DNA of 52,758 nt, from positions 1 through 52,758 of the forward strand of contig JAJYYO010000026.1 in assembly GCA_021800795.1 (NCBI GenBank), written 5' to 3'. The stretch comes from Pseudomonadota bacterium (GTDB lineage Bacteria > Pseudomonadota > Gammaproteobacteria > Burkholderiales > Gallionellaceae). The notes below the pieces were generated by a model, which was given only the letters and a program-made list of their open reading frames with translations, made no database searches and was not told the origin of the DNA. The position numbers were made by a program, and so were the translations under genes. Shown here piece after piece: positions 43,977 through 52,758 of this stretch; within the stretch, counting starts at the first letter, position 1, and each line of letters begins with the position of its first letter.

Positions 43977-44900
43977 ATGCAAACTGCCTATCTGACACAT
44001 CCGGCCTGCCTCAAACATGAGATGGGCGCTCACCACCCCGAATCGCCGCATCGCATCCAGGCGATAGCGGACCAGCTCATCGCATCCGGCTTGATGCCTT
44101 ATCTTGCCCATTACGATGCACCGGAAGCGACATCGGAGCAGTTGTTGCGGGTGCACAGCGCAACGTATGTCGAATCGGTATTTGCGCAATCACCAAAATC
44201 CGGCCTGGTTTATCTCGATGGCGACACGGCGATGAATCCGCATACCTTATCGGCCGCGCTGCATGCTGCGGGCGCTGCGGTTCATGCGGTTGATCTGGTG
44301 ATGGAGGGGAGGGCGGAGAACGCATTTTGCAATATCCGTCCCCCCGGACATCATGCCGGACGAGCAAGCGCAGCCGGTTTTTGCATTTTCAACAATGTGG
44401 CGGTGGCGGCTGCCCATGCACTGGCAAAACATGGCCTGTCACGCGTGGCGATCGCCGATTTCGATGTGCATCACGGCAACGGCACTGAGGATATTTTCCA
44501 CGACGACACGCGCGTGATGCTTTGCTCGACCTTCCGCCATCCTTATTACCCGTATTGCGGCAAAGACAGCGGCAATCAGCACATCATCAATGTGCCGCTG
44601 GCGGCGGGTGCTTCAGGCGGGGAATTCAGAGCGGCCGTCGCTGATTACTGGCTGCCTGCGTTGACGCGTTTTCAGCCGCAATTGCTGCTGATTTCGGCAG
44701 GTTTCGATGCGCACCGGGAGGATGATATGGGCGGCCTTGCCTTGCGTGACGCGGACTATATCTGGGTGACCGAACAACTCAAGTCGCTTGCGGCAGAACA
44801 TGCCGGACGGCGCATCGTTTCAGTGCTGGAAGGCGGTTATGCGCTGAGTGCGCTGGGACGCTGTGCCACGGCGCACATCAAGGTGTTAAGCGGCCTATAG
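43977..44900 (+). CDS. Histone deacetylase family protein (AcuC/APAH type)
   Basis: 307 residues from the ATG at 43977, where the family N-terminus begins; the frame from 43914 is longer without support. Zinc-site and catalytic motifs: HHPESPHR, RPPGHHAG, DFDVHHGNGTEDIF, SAGFDAHRED and LEGGY. It should hydrolyse N-acetyl groups from lysine side chains or from small amines. Standing 96 nt after a Pat-like acetyltransferase gene on the same strand, it could reverse its modification, as AcuC does for AcuA in Bacillus. Confidence 0.92.
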   Translation: MQTAYLTHPACLKHEMGAHHPESPHRIQAIADQLIASGLMPYLAHYDAPEATSEQLLRVHSATYVESVFAQSPKSGLVYLDGDTAMNPHTLSAALHAAGAAVHAVDLVMEGRAENAFCNIRPPGHHAGRASAAGFCIFNNVAVAAAHALAKHGLSRVAIADFDVHHGNGTEDIFHDDTRVMLCSTFRHPYYPYCGKDSGNQHIINVPLAAGASGGEFRAAVADYWLPALTRFQPQLLLISAGFDAHREDDMGGLALRDADYIWVTEQLKSLAAEHAGRRIVSVLEGGYALSALGRCATAHIKVLSGL

Positions 44901-44992
44901 CCTGGCTTGCATATGCCAAACAAGCTTACAAAGAAATTGCACATCCTTGATTAATAGATGGTTTAACTTGAAACTTGAGATGGTGAGATCAA

Positions 44993-45205
44993 ATGAACTG
45001 CGCGCATCTGGAATTATTGCTGATCCGCAAGATGCCTTACGGCAAGTACAAGGGCTGTGTGATTGCCGATCTGCCTGGAAATTATCTCAACTGGTATGCC
45101 AGGGTTGGGTTTCCCTCAGGTGAGCTGGGTCAACTGCTTGCGTTGATGCAGGAGCTGGATCACAATGGCCTGTCGTGCTTGCTTGATCCGTTGCGCAATA
45201 GATGA
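44993..45205 (+). CDS. DUF3820 family small protein
   Basis: 70 residues. The sequence MPYGKYKGCVIADLPGNYLNW and GFPSGELGQLLALMQEL with a C-terminal LLDPLR matches the DUF3820 (QSregVF-like) family of small proteins. Function is unknown; the fold is close to a helical nuclease-associated domain in some fusions. The ATG at 44993 follows GAGATGGTGAGATC, a weak ribosome binding site. Confidence 0.8.
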   Translation: MNCAHLELLLIRKMPYGKYKGCVIADLPGNYLNWYARVGFPSGELGQLLALMQELDHNGLSCLLDPLRNR

Positions 45206-45247
45206 ATGGCGAGGGCAGCAGGTACGGCCAGAACGGGCGCAATTCAT

Positions 45248-45275
45248 TTGACATAATATACATTATGCGTATTAA
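45248..45275 (+). promoter_or_regulatory. Orphan sigma-70-like promoter
   Basis: A perfect TTGACA at 45248-45253 and TATTAA at 45270-45275, with a 16-bp spacer, point in the plus direction. No plus-strand gene follows before the minus-strand flavin reductase ends at 45343. It could drive a short RNA or an antisense transcript, or be chance in an AT-rich gap. Confidence 0.3.
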
Positions 45276-45342
45276 ATATTGATAGCCTAACCCCATTTCC
45301 CGATAAAAGTTGGCCGAATCAGGCTTGAACAGCAAAATGATT

Positions 45343-45966
45343 TTATGGATTATTATTTTTCAGCCATTGTGCGTAACTAATGCGCGCAACGTCAAACCGG
45401 TCTGTTGTGCGGCAGTAAACAGACGGCGAACCGAGTCGTCCGATAGGTGCAAAATTTTTGACGTGCAAGCCTGAGTCAATCAAATGATCGGCCACATGAA
45501 ACATCACCACTTCGCCGATAAACAGCGTATTCGCGCCAAGCGGCTGCGAACTGAACAGTTTGCACTCAAGACTGGCCTGCGCCTCGGCTACCCGCGGCGT
45601 TTTGATGTGAACGGAAGGCGCAGCGTGCAAACCTGCCGCTGCCACTTCACTTTTCTCGGCTGGAAAATCCGCTGCCGAGATATTCATGGCGTCGAACAGC
45701 TCTTCTGTAACAAGATTCACGACAAATTCGCCGCCGGCCAGAATGTTTTTCGCCGTATCCTTGGCGTCGCCGGCGTCGTTGAGGCCGATGCTGATGATGA
45801 CGTATAACGGGTTGGAACCTACCGCGTTGAAAAAGCTGAAAGGTGCGAGATTGATAACGCCGCTTGGGCTCAGGCTGGTCACCCACGCGATCGGCCGGGG
45901 AACCACCAGATTGCTCAGTAACTTATAGTTATCCGCGATTGAGTGCAGAGATGGGTCGATTTGCAT
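45343..45966 (-). CDS. Flavin reductase-like FMN-binding protein
   Basis: 207 residues of the flavoredoxin/DIM6-NTAB family. The FMN-binding N-terminal stretch is LVVPRPIAWVTSLSPSGVINLAPFSFF, and VISIGLNDAGDAKDTAKNI follows. Members reduce flavins with NAD(P)H or act as flavoproteins; the partner is not evident. It is the last gene of a minus-strand run from yqhD, though the 45-nt gap to eamA leaves its operon membership open. Confidence 0.88.
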   Translation of the reverse strand: MQIDPSLHSIADNYKLLSNLVVPRPIAWVTSLSPSGVINLAPFSFFNAVGSNPLYVIISIGLNDAGDAKDTAKNILAGGEFVVNLVTEELFDAMNISAADFPAEKSEVAAAGLHAAPSVHIKTPRVAEAQASLECKLFSSQPLGANTLFIGEVVMFHVADHLIDSGLHVKNFAPIGRLGSPSVYCRTTDRFDVARISYAQWLKNNNP

Positions 45967-46011
45967 CAGGGTTTCTTCCGTGAACTGGGTCGGCTGGTAT
46001 TGTAAGAGAAT

Positions 46012-46917
46012 TTACTTCATTGCGCTGCGACGACTGGCAGCCCAGCCAATCAGGGACAACAGCGCCAGACCGCCGCCGATGAGCAAAATGCCCGTCAACT
46101 CGCTCAGTTTAAATTCTTCATTCAGCATCAGGCGGGAAGAAACAATCGCCACAACTGGCGTGCCGAGCACAGACAGACTGGCTTCCCATGCGGGCACCCG
46201 GTCGAGAATGGTGATCCACAACCACCAGCACATGGCCGTGCTGATCACAGCCATGAAGACAAGAATGCCGATGTATGACAGGGACCAGTCCGTCGGATGT
46301 TCCGGGATCACCAGCGCCAGCAGCACAAGCGGCACCGCCCCCAGCAACATCTGCCAGGTGGTTAACGAGAGCAGATCGACCGGCTGCTGAGCACGCAGAC
46401 GCTTGACGAGAACGGTGCCGACGGCCCAGCACAAGGCAGCCATCAGGCCGAGGAACTTGCTGAACAGGCTGGAATGCATGTTCCAGGGTTCGATGATCAG
46501 CACCAGGCCGGTCAACGTGCTCAGAGCGGCCAGCCACTGCGTGCCCCGGATACGCTCCCCCAGAACCGGCCAGGCGATCAGCAGCGTCCAGATAGGCATG
46601 GTAAACACCAGCACCGCCGTCTTGCCCGGGCCGCCTTCCACCAGGGCCCATGTCTGGAACGCCATAAAACCCGTCACCTGCATCAGACCTATGGCCAGGG
46701 TTGCTCCGGGAGCCACCAATCTGACCGACCGGCCCATCAGCTTGACCGTCAGGAACAGAGCCAAAGCGCCGCCGACGCAACGCTCTGCCGCGAAAGCGAA
46801 GGGGGGTGAATAAGCCAACGCCTGCTTAGCCATCACCCAGGTGTAACCCCAGGTGATGGAAAGGATGAAAAGCGCCAGCGGCAGTAACCACCGGGCAGAA
46901 GATGAGGATAATGGCAT
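46012..46917 (-). CDS. EamA/DMT-family exporter
   Basis: 301 residues with ten predicted membrane helices in two EamA repeats (SITWGYTWVMAKQAL in the first, GLMAALCWAVGTVLVKR in the second), as usual for drug/metabolite transporters. The substrate is unknown; relatives export amino acids or metabolites. It begins 5 nt after fghA, so it is probably cotranscribed with the formaldehyde genes. Confidence 0.9.
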   Translation of the reverse strand: MPLSSSSARWLLPLALFILSITWGYTWVMAKQALAYSPPFAFAAERCVGGALALFLTVKLMGRSVRLVAPGATLAIGLMQVTGFMAFQTWALVEGGPGKTAVLVFTMPIWTLLIAWPVLGERIRGTQWLAALSTLTGLVLIIEPWNMHSSLFSKFLGLMAALCWAVGTVLVKRLRAQQPVDLLSLTTWQMLLGAVPLVLLALVIPEHPTDWSLSYIGILVFMAVISTAMCWWLWITILDRVPAWEASLSVLGTPVVAIVSSRLMLNEEFKLSELTGILLIGGGLALLSLIGWAASRRSAMK

Positions 46918-46922
46918 CGGAT

Positions 46923-47759
46923 TTACCGCCGCAGGGCGCGGGCATGATAGGTCAGGTGTTCGCCGATGAATGTGGCAATGAAATGGTAGCTGTGATCGTA
47001 GCCTTCCTGCATGCGCAGCGTGATCGAGCCGCCCTGTTTTGCATAGGCCGCCTGCAGATCCTGCGGGAACAGCTGCTCGGCCAGGAATTCATCATCGGTG
47101 CCCTGATCGATCAATACCGGGATGGCTGTGTGCCCGGCGTTGACCAGTTCGGTGGCATCGTAGGCCTTCCACTGTTCCTGATCGTCCCCCAGATAGGCGC
47201 TAAAACACCCCTTCCCCCACGGCGATTTCACCGGATGGCAGATGGGTGCGAATGCTGAAACGGAACGGTAGGCGCCCTTCTCCTTCAATGCGCAGATCAG
47301 TGCGCCGTGGCCGCCCATGGAGTGACCCGTGATGGATTTGATGCCGGGCAGCACCGGCAAATGCGCCTCGACCAGTGCAGGCAGCTCTGCGGTGACATAA
47401 TCATACATCCGGTAATGTGCCGACCAGGGCGCCTGGGTGGCATTGACATAGAAGCCTGCGCCCTGCCCCAGATCGTAGCGATCCGCAGCGTCAGGCACGT
47501 CATCGCCGCGCGGACTGGTGTCCGGCATGATCAGCGCGAGCCCGAGTTCAGCGGCATAACGCTGCGCGCCGGCCTTGACGCGGACATGATCATCGGTGCA
47601 GGTCAGTCCCGACAGCCAGTAGACGGCGGGGACTTTTTCCGTTGCGGCCTGCGGCGGCAGATAAACGGAAAACGTCATGGTGCAATTGCAGCTTGTGGAC
47701 TGATGCTCATAGCGATTAAGCCACCCGCCGAACTCTTTGATACTTTCGATTTTCTTCAT
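46923..47759 (-). CDS. fghA: S-formylglutathione hydrolase
   Basis: 278 residues, the usual length. Alpha/beta-hydrolase of the esterase D family: YWLSGLTCTDDHVRVKAGAQR, nucleophile elbow GHSMGGHGAL, acid and base near DQGTDDEFL and GYDHSYHFI. It hydrolyses S-formylglutathione to formate and glutathione in the cytoplasm, the second step of formaldehyde detoxification. It starts 10 nt after frmA, whose product makes its substrate. Confidence 0.96.
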   Translation of the reverse strand: MKKIESIKEFGGWLNRYEHQSTSCNCTMTFSVYLPPQAATEKVPAVYWLSGLTCTDDHVRVKAGAQRYAAELGLALIMPDTSPRGDDVPDAADRYDLGQGAGFYVNATQAPWSAHYRMYDYVTAELPALVEAHLPVLPGIKSITGHSMGGHGALICALKEKGAYRSVSAFAPICHPVKSPWGKGCFSAYLGDDQEQWKAYDATELVNAGHTAIPVLIDQGTDDEFLAEQLFPQDLQAAYAKQGGSITLRMQEGYDHSYHFIATFIGEHLTYHARALRR

Positions 47760-47769
47760 TTTTTGTGCC

Positions 47770-48879
47770 TTAAAAGATGATCACGGAGCGTATGCTGTCC
47801 CCGCTGTGCATCAAGTCAAATGCGCGGTTGATATCCTCAAGCGGCATGGTGTGGGTGATCATCTTGTCCAGCTCGATCTCGCCGCTCATGTAACGGTCTA
47901 CGTAGCCCGGCAGTTCCGTACGGCCCTTGACGCCGCCGAACGCACTGCCCTTCCAGGTGCGGCCCGAGACCAGCTGAAACGGACGCGTGCAGACTTCCTT
48001 GCCGGCACCGGCAACGCCGATAATGGTAGATACGCCCCAGCCCATGTGCGTGCACTCCAGCGCTTCACGCATCACATGCACATTGCCGATGCATTCGAAC
48101 GAGTAGTCGACGCCGCCATCGGTCATCTCTACGATGGCTTCGGTCACGCTGCCGCTCAGTTCCTTCGGGTTGATGAAATCCGTCGCGCCCAGTGCACGGG
48201 CAATTTCCCATTTTCCCGGGTTGATGTCTATCGCGATGATGCGCTTCGCTTTGGCCATCACCGCGCCCTGAATACAGGACAGACCGATGCCGCCCAGGCC
48301 GAAAATGGCGACCGTTGAACCGGGTTCCACCTTGGCGGTATTGATGACCGCGCCGATGCCGGTGGTGACGCCACAGCCCAGCAGGCAAACCTTGTCCAGC
48401 GGAGCCGCTTGATTGATTTTTGCCAATGCGATTTCAGGCACCACGGTATATTCGGAAAAGGTCGAACAGCCCATATAGTGGAAAATAGGCTTGCCGTTCA
48501 TCGAAAAACGTCGCGTGCCGTCGGGCATGTAGCCGTCCCACTCAGTGGCTGCGGTGGCCTGGCACAAATTGGTTTTACCGGAAAGGCAATATTTGCATAC
48601 ACCGCATTCAGGAATGTACAGCGGGATCACATGATCACCCGGTTTCAGATCCTTGACGCCGGGGCCGCACTCCACAACTTCGCAGCCGCCCTCATGCCCC
48701 AGCACAACAGGAAAGACGCCTTGCGGGTCGTCGCCGGACAGCGTGAATGCGTCCGTATGACAGACACCGGATGCGATGACCTTGAGCAGCACCTCGCCCT
48801 GCTTCGGGCCTTCCACGTCGATCATCTCAATCGATAAGGGTTTGTTTGCTTCCCATGCAACAGCCGCTTTTGATTTCAT
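47770..48879 (-). CDS. frmA: S-(hydroxymethyl)glutathione dehydrogenase (class III alcohol dehydrogenase)
   Basis: 369 residues. Catalytic zinc region [15 protein letters not shown] and [11 protein letters not shown]; structural zinc cysteines [18 protein letters not shown]-binding [12 protein letters not shown]. It oxidises the formaldehyde-glutathione adduct with NAD+ and also reduces S-nitrosoglutathione. AAGGAGTT lies just upstream of the ATG. It lies between yqhD and fghA in a tight minus-strand operon. No frmR-type repressor is seen next to it. Confidence 0.97.
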   Translation of the reverse strand: MKSKAAVAWEANKPLSIEMIDVEGPKQGEVLLKVIASGVCHTDAFTLSGDDPQGVFPVVLGHEGGCEVVECGPGVKDLKPGDHVIPLYIPECGVCKYCLSGKTNLCQATAATEWDGYMPDGTRRFSMNGKPIFHYMGCSTFSEYTVVPEIALAKINQAAPLDKVCLLGCGVTTGIGAVINTAKVEPGSTVAIFGLGGIGLSCIQGAVMAKAKRIIAIDINPGKWEIARALGATDFINPKELSGSVTEAIVEMTDGGVDYSFECIGNVHVMREALECTHMGWGVSTIIGVAGAGKEVCTRPFQLVSGRTWKGSAFGGVKGRTELPGYVDRYMSGEIELDKMITHTMPLEDINRAFDLMHSGDSIRSVIIF

Positions 48880-48908
48880 TATGTAACTCCTTGATAATAT
48901 TAACTGTA

Positions 48909-50063
48909 TCAGACTGCCAGTTCGTACACCTGCTGCGAACGTTGAATGTCGAGTTTCTGATGCTCGCCGAGCGCAGTCATGCCATGCCGTTGCAGTTGCG
49001 CCACCAGTGCCGGGATCGCCTCGCTGCCGATTCCATAATCCGAGAGCCGGGTCGATACCTGCAACGACTCGAAGAACTGACGGGTGTATTTGATGGCCTG
49101 ACCGATGCGCGCTTCCTGGTCGCCCGTTTTCAAGCCCCAGACACGCTCAGCGTACTGCAGCAGTTTTTCGCGCTTTTCATCGCGCCGAACTTGCAGCATG
49201 GCGGGCAACACCACGGCCAGTGTCTGGGCGTGGTCAAGGCCGTGCAACGCGGTGAGTTCATGGCCCAGCATATGGGTCGCCCAGTCCTGCGGCACACCGG
49301 CACCGATAAGACCATTCAGCGCCAGCGTTGCCGTCCACATCAGGTTGGCGCGTACTGCGTAATTCTCCGGTTCCTGTAATGCCTTGGGGCCTTCTTCGAT
49401 CAGCGTCAACAGCAGGCCTTCGGCAAAGCGATCCTGCACCTTCGCGTCCGCCGGATAGGTGAGATACTGCTCGGTGATGTGCACGAACGCATCGACCACG
49501 CCGTTGGCGACCTGGCGCGGCGGCAGCGTATAGGTTTTGCTCGGATCCAGCACCGAAAAACGAGGGAATACCAGGGGACTGGCGAAGGCCAGCTTGTCAT
49601 GGCTCGCGCGTCGGGACACCACTGAAAAGTTGTTCATCTCGGAACCTGTGGCGGGAAGCGTGAGCACACAGCCGAACGGGATCGCGCTCTTGATCTCGGC
49701 ATGTTTGGCGAGAATATCCCAGGGTTCTCCGGCAAAGGGAATCGCCGCCGCAATATACTTGGTGCCGTCGATCACCGAGCCGCCGCCGACCGCCAGCAGA
49801 AAATCGATTTGCTCGCGGCGGGCGAGTTCAACGGCCTGCATCAAGGTTTCATAGGTCGGATTGGGCTCGATTCCTGCAAATTCGAAGACGGTGCAGTCTT
49901 TCAGCGCGGCTTTCACCTCATTCAGCGTGCCGGTCTTGACCACGCTGCCGCCGCCGTAGGTGATCAGGATGCGGGCGCCGGGCGGAATTTCCTGCGAAAT
50001 ATCGGCAATGCGTCCCTGTCCGAAGAGAATCCGGGTCGGGTTGTGGAGCGTGAAGTTTTGCAT
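48909..50063 (-). CDS. yqhD: YqhD-type iron-containing alcohol dehydrogenase / aldehyde reductase
   Basis: 384 residues, group III alcohol dehydrogenase. N-terminal [15 protein letters not shown] and GGGSVVKTG, cofactor site [17 protein letters not shown], metal-binding His in HITEQYLT, and [16 protein letters not shown]. YqhD reduces short-chain and peroxidation-derived aldehydes with NADPH. AAGGA precedes the ATG. It heads the operon yqhD-frmA-fghA-eamA and is divergent from an SDR-regulator pair, which suggests a common aldehyde response. Confidence 0.93.
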   Translation of the reverse strand: MQNFTLHNPTRILFGQGRIADISQEIPPGARILITYGGGSVVKTGTLNEVKAALKDCTVFEFAGIEPNPTYETLMQAVELARREQIDFLLAVGGGSVIDGTKYIAAAIPFAGEPWDILAKHAEIKSAIPFGCVLTLPATGSEMNNFSVVSRRASHDKLAFASPLVFPRFSVLDPSKTYTLPPRQVANGVVDAFVHITEQYLTYPADAKVQDRFAEGLLLTLIEEGPKALQEPENYAVRANLMWTATLALNGLIGAGVPQDWATHMLGHELTALHGLDHAQTLAVVLPAMLQVRRDEKREKLLQYAERVWGLKTGDQEARIGQAIKYTRQFFESLQVSTRLSDYGIGSEAIPALVAQLQRHGMTALGEHQKLDIQRSQQVYELAV

Positions 50064-50320
50064 GAGTTTGTCCTTGTCGTTTATATTGCATCGGTTACTG
50101 TGCCGTTTGCCGTGTGCGTCGCGATGAAGTCCAATCGTGAGCGGGGCACCGGCCTTTCAAGCAAATGCGGCTTTTGTTTTCGTCAGTCAACTTCATCATA
50201 AAGAGGTATTCTACTATCTGAAAAAGGCGGCAATGAAGAACGGGGTGGATTCTGGCTGTAAATGCCGCAACGTTGTCCGTATTTGCGTCCAATTACTATA
50301 ATTTTGTTAAGGAGAAATTC

Positions 50321-51088
50321 ATGAACAATGTAAAAACAGATCGGTATTCCCGCATCGCAATTGTGACTGGCGCCACTTCAGGCATCGGGGAAGCGACAGT
50401 CAGAAGATTCATTGCCAGCGGCTTTGCTGTCGTGGGGAATGGCCGCAATGCCGGAAAACTTCAAGCGCTCGAAGATGAATTCGGGCCGGCCTTTTGCGGC
50501 ATAGCAGGCGATGCGTCCGACGGCATGGTACTGGATCAACTCTTCGCTTCAGCAATCGGGCGCTTCGAAAAGGAAGCTGACATCGTCGTCGCGAACGCCG
50601 GGCGAGGGCTGGGCGGCTCGGTCAAAGATGCAGATTTATCCAGATTCGAGGAAATACTCAAACTCAACGTGACGGGCACATTGGCCCTGCTGCAGAAAGC
50701 TTCCCGGAGGATGCTGGATGGGCTCGACTACCCGAAGCGGGCTGCGGATATCGTCATCATCGGTTCGGTGGTAGGCCGCCACATCTCTCCCTTCAGCGCG
50801 GTTTACGGGGCCACCAAGTTCGCAGTCCACGCGCTGGCAGAAGGATTGCGTCGCGAGGTGGGGCCGAAGGGCATTCGCGTGTCGCTGGTCGAACCGGGCA
50901 TTGTAATCAGCGGGTTCCAGGACGCGGCGGGTTACGGCGATGATCTTGTGCGTACCTTCGACGAAAGGTTCGGCCCGCTGCTCCACGCGGAGGATGTGGC
51001 GAACACCATTCACTTCATCGTGACTCAGCCGCCCCATGTGCATATCAGCGACATCATGATCCGCCCAACGCGCCAGGATAACCCCTGA
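50321..51088 (+). CDS. Short-chain dehydrogenase/reductase
   Basis: 255 residues from the ATG at 50321, with AAGGAG upstream; the longer frame from 50273 is in the promoter region. Cofactor motif TGATSGIG, NAG, and catalytic Ser-Tyr-Lys in IIGSVVGRHISPFSAVYGATK. It resembles the YdfG/serine dehydrogenase-like SDR branch that uses NADP(H). The substrate is unknown. The araC-type regulator starts one base after its stop. Confidence 0.92.
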   Translation: MNNVKTDRYSRIAIVTGATSGIGEATVRRFIASGFAVVGNGRNAGKLQALEDEFGPAFCGIAGDASDGMVLDQLFASAIGRFEKEADIVVANAGRGLGGSVKDADLSRFEEILKLNVTGTLALLQKASRRMLDGLDYPKRAADIVIIGSVVGRHISPFSAVYGATKFAVHALAEGLRREVGPKGIRVSLVEPGIVISGFQDAAGYGDDLVRTFDERFGPLLHAEDVANTIHFIVTQPPHVHISDIMIRPTRQDNP

Positions 51089-51089
51089 C

Positions 51090-52076
51090 ATGCATCGAGA
51101 TAAACTGCGCACCGTGGACATCATCGTCTATCCGGGCTTTAAGGCGTTGGAAGCGATCGGGCCGTTGAAGGTGTTCGACTATACCAACAGCTGTTTGCAG
51201 CAACGCAACCTGACAGGCGGATATGAGGTTGCTATTGCCTCGACAAAAATTGGCATGATCCCGTCGGATACGCTGATGTCACTGCAAGCGACCAAGGCGA
51301 TCAGTATTTCTGTATTGCCGGATCTCGCCCTGATTGTCGGTTCGCCCGACATTGATCAGGCGCTGCAAGATTCACCCGAAATTGTCGCATGGGTGGAAAA
51401 CGCCGCGCCCAGAATAAACCGGCTGGCCGCATTATGTACAGGAAGTTTCTTTTTGGCCGAAGGCGGGGCGCTCGATGGCAGGCGGGCCACCACGCACTGG
51501 AATTTTGCGGAACGCTTGCGCCAGAGATATCCCAAATTGAGAGTGGATGCCGATGCCATTTTTATCCGCGAGGGCAATATCTGGACCTCTGCCGGTGTGA
51601 CTGCCGCAATGGATTTGGCGCTGGCGATCGTGGAAGAGGATTTTGGCCGTGAAATAGCGCTCGAAGTGGCGCGCGACCTGGTGATCTACCTGAAAAGGCC
51701 GGGCGGTCAATCCCAGTTCAGCGTCCATCTTTCCAGCCAGATGACGAGCAATCCGACCATACGCGAATTGCAGAACTGGATCATGCAGCACCTGGACGAA
51801 GACCTGAAGGTCAGCAGGCTGGCGGCCAGACTGGCGATGAGCTCAAGGAATTTCGCCAGGGTGTTTCATCGGGAAACGACCGAAAGCCCGGCAGATTTTA
51901 TAGAGAGCGCGCGCTTTGAAGTTGCCCGGCGCCTGCTGGAGGAAAACAACTCTCCGTTGAAAGTGATTGCCTTGCAGACGGGCTTTCGGTCCGAAGAAAA
52001 AATGCGTCGTGTCTTTCAGAAAAAAATAGGGGTAACGCCCAAGGTATATCGCGAGCGTTTTTCAACTGCGTTATGA
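51090..52076 (+). CDS. GlxA-family transcriptional regulator (DJ-1/PfpI domain plus AraC HTH)
   Basis: 328 residues. Residues about 8-195 are a DJ-1/PfpI-like amidotransferase fold with the nucleophile-elbow cysteine in LCTGSFFLAEGG. The C-terminal 110 residues are an AraC/XylS double helix-turn-helix (LKVSRLAARLAMSSRNFARVF and IALQTGFRSEEKMRRVFQKKIG). The start lies 1 nt after the SDR stop, so both are in one operon. It may sense a reactive carbonyl through the DJ-1 domain and control the divergent yqhD-frmA-fghA operon; that link is inferred from position. Confidence 0.9.
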   Translation: MHRDKLRTVDIIVYPGFKALEAIGPLKVFDYTNSCLQQRNLTGGYEVAIASTKIGMIPSDTLMSLQATKAISISVLPDLALIVGSPDIDQALQDSPEIVAWVENAAPRINRLAALCTGSFFLAEGGALDGRRATTHWNFAERLRQRYPKLRVDADAIFIREGNIWTSAGVTAAMDLALAIVEEDFGREIALEVARDLVIYLKRPGGQSQFSVHLSSQMTSNPTIRELQNWIMQHLDEDLKVSRLAARLAMSSRNFARVFHRETTESPADFIESARFEVARRLLEENNSPLKVIALQTGFRSEEKMRRVFQKKIGVTPKVYRERFSTAL

Positions 52077-52282
52077 GCAAACCTGTCGCGTGTAACTGAT
52101 TTGCCTGACGCTACAGCTGCTCATCGCCCATATGAGCTTCCATTGAGAAATATGCAATGCGCGGTTCGTGGATGAATTCATCGATCATGACCCCTCCCCT
52201 ATTCTTCAGGCAACACCATGAGGATGATATGATACATTGGCCTATCGAGGCATTCGTCCGACAGAATGACAAATTTCGACTG

Positions 52283-52758
52283 TCAACCGTTAAGCATAAT
52301 TGTCTGATCGGTCAGCAAAAACTGCATCATGGAGCGCAACTTGGCCGGCTTGACAGGTTTGGGCAAAAAATAATGTCCTCCCAGCCGAGCCAGTTTTTCG
52401 ACATCGGTACCGGCACGAGTCCCGATCAGCATGCACGGAATGTGCGCACCCAGATGTTGCTGCACGGCCTGGATGACATCCAGTCCCGTTGCATTGCCGC
52501 CCATCTGATATTCGCTGATTACCATCTCCCAGCCGGCGCCCTCGATGAGCCGCTGTTGCACGACATCGAGCGAACTGGCGGCGCTAACGTCGCACCCCCA
52601 TGAGCTGAGCATCTTCGCCATGGCAACCCGAGCCAGATCGTCACTATCCACGATCAACAGTTTTTTACCCGCCAGCGGCAGGCCATTCGTTTTTTGCGCA
52701 GCGGGTTTGAAAACAACCTCATGCCCGGTCAGGCTCAGGCGTAGCGCAAAAGTGGAAC
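52283..52758 (-). CDS. C-terminal part of a hybrid kinase or receiver protein, phosphoacceptor Asp missing
   Basis: The open frame continues to the window edge without a stop, so this is the last about 158 codons of a longer gene. The first visible residues (STFALRLSLTG) look like the end of a histidine-kinase ATPase domain, then a linker, then a receiver domain LLIVDSDDLARVAMAKML...LIGTRAG...FLPKPV. The usual phosphoacceptor Asp in the DxxMP loop is replaced: VISEYQMGG has Glu in that position. The Lys in PKPV is kept. The receiver may be locked in an active-like state or be only a binding module. The 206 bp before it (52077-52282) show no gene. Confidence 0.7.
   Translation of the reverse strand, partial: STFALRLSLTGHEVVFKPAAQKTNGLPLAGKKLLIVDSDDLARVAMAKMLSSWGCDVSAASSLDVVQQRLIEGAGWEMVISEYQMGGNATGLDVIQAVQQHLGAHIPCMLIGTRAGTDVEKLARLGGHYFLPKPVKPAKLRSMMQFLLTDQTIMLNG

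Overview
The window looks like a chromosome segment of a GC-rich betaproteobacterium, most likely of the Nitrosomonadales/Gallionellaceae type. This is inferred from the sdhB-sdhE-gltA-sucA-sucB order, the paired cyanophycin synthetase genes with their DUF1854/ABC partners, and dense short 4-nt overlaps between genes. No 16S rRNA or other marker is present, so the assignment is tentative. Most of the segment is ordinary core or accessory metabolism. The part between about 8.57 and 13.36 kb is clearly foreign or rearranged.

Layout. (1) 1-1886, minus: a phosphomannomutase-family gene followed by a 2OG-Fe(II) oxygenase-like gene cut by the window edge. (2) 2086-8548, plus: a TCA-cycle operon (sdhB, sdhE, gltA, sucA, sucB) without sdhCDA upstream or lpd downstream. 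Three of the coding sequences in regions 1 and 2 (phosphomannomutase, sdhE, sucB) carry repeat DNA inserted in frame. (3) 8571-12520: an AT-rich 1061-codon gene for a metallophosphoesterase fused to a P-loop/STAND-like region, flanked by inverted copies of a dispersed repeat. (4) 12530-14382: a truncated, diverged copy of the acuI 5' end, then a MntA/HepT toxin-antitoxin pair, then intact acuI. (5) 14445-14529: tRNA-Leu(UAG) with promoter and terminator. (6) 14596-17520, minus: marR-emrA-emrB efflux operon with a palindromic operator. (7) 17917-22248, plus: a signalling operon made of a tandem-PAS histidine kinase, a receiver-KaiB fusion and a PAS-GGDEF-EAL protein with a degenerate GGDEF motif. 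(8) 22265-30674: a cyanophycin locus with a divergent DUF1854 gene and zinc-ribbon ABC transporter on one side and cphA', cphA and an rRNA methyltransferase on the other. (9) 30858-36008: BON-domain protein, a chemoreceptor behind a sigma-28-like promoter, RhlE-type helicase and a patatin lipoprotein. (10) 36048-41109: ene-reductase, GFA protein, two YceI proteins, cytochrome b561 and pirin, with a divergent LysR regulator. (11) 41202-45205: a Pat-like acyl-CoA synthetase/GNAT protein next to an HDAC-family deacetylase, then a DUF3820 gene. (12) 45343-50063, minus: flavin reductase, EamA exporter and the glutathione-dependent formaldehyde pathway (frmA, fghA) with a YqhD-type aldehyde reductase. 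(13) 50321-52076, plus: an SDR and a GlxA-type AraC regulator. (14) 52283-52758, minus: the 3' end of a hybrid kinase or receiver protein.

How the genes fit together. Region 2 covers TCA steps from succinate oxidation to citrate synthase and 2-oxoglutarate dehydrogenase. Region 8 stores nitrogen as cyanophycin. Region 7 probably turns a PAS-sensed cue into phosphotransfer, a KaiB-fold interaction and c-di-GMP hydrolysis. Regions 10 and 12 handle reactive aldehydes, enals and redox stress. The most unusual material is the repeat-flanked metallophosphoesterase gene with the neighbouring toxin-antitoxin insertion, the receiver-KaiB fusion, and the repeats spliced in frame into core enzymes. Start codons were chosen from visible Shine-Dalgarno sequences and family alignment from memory. 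No database searches were possible.
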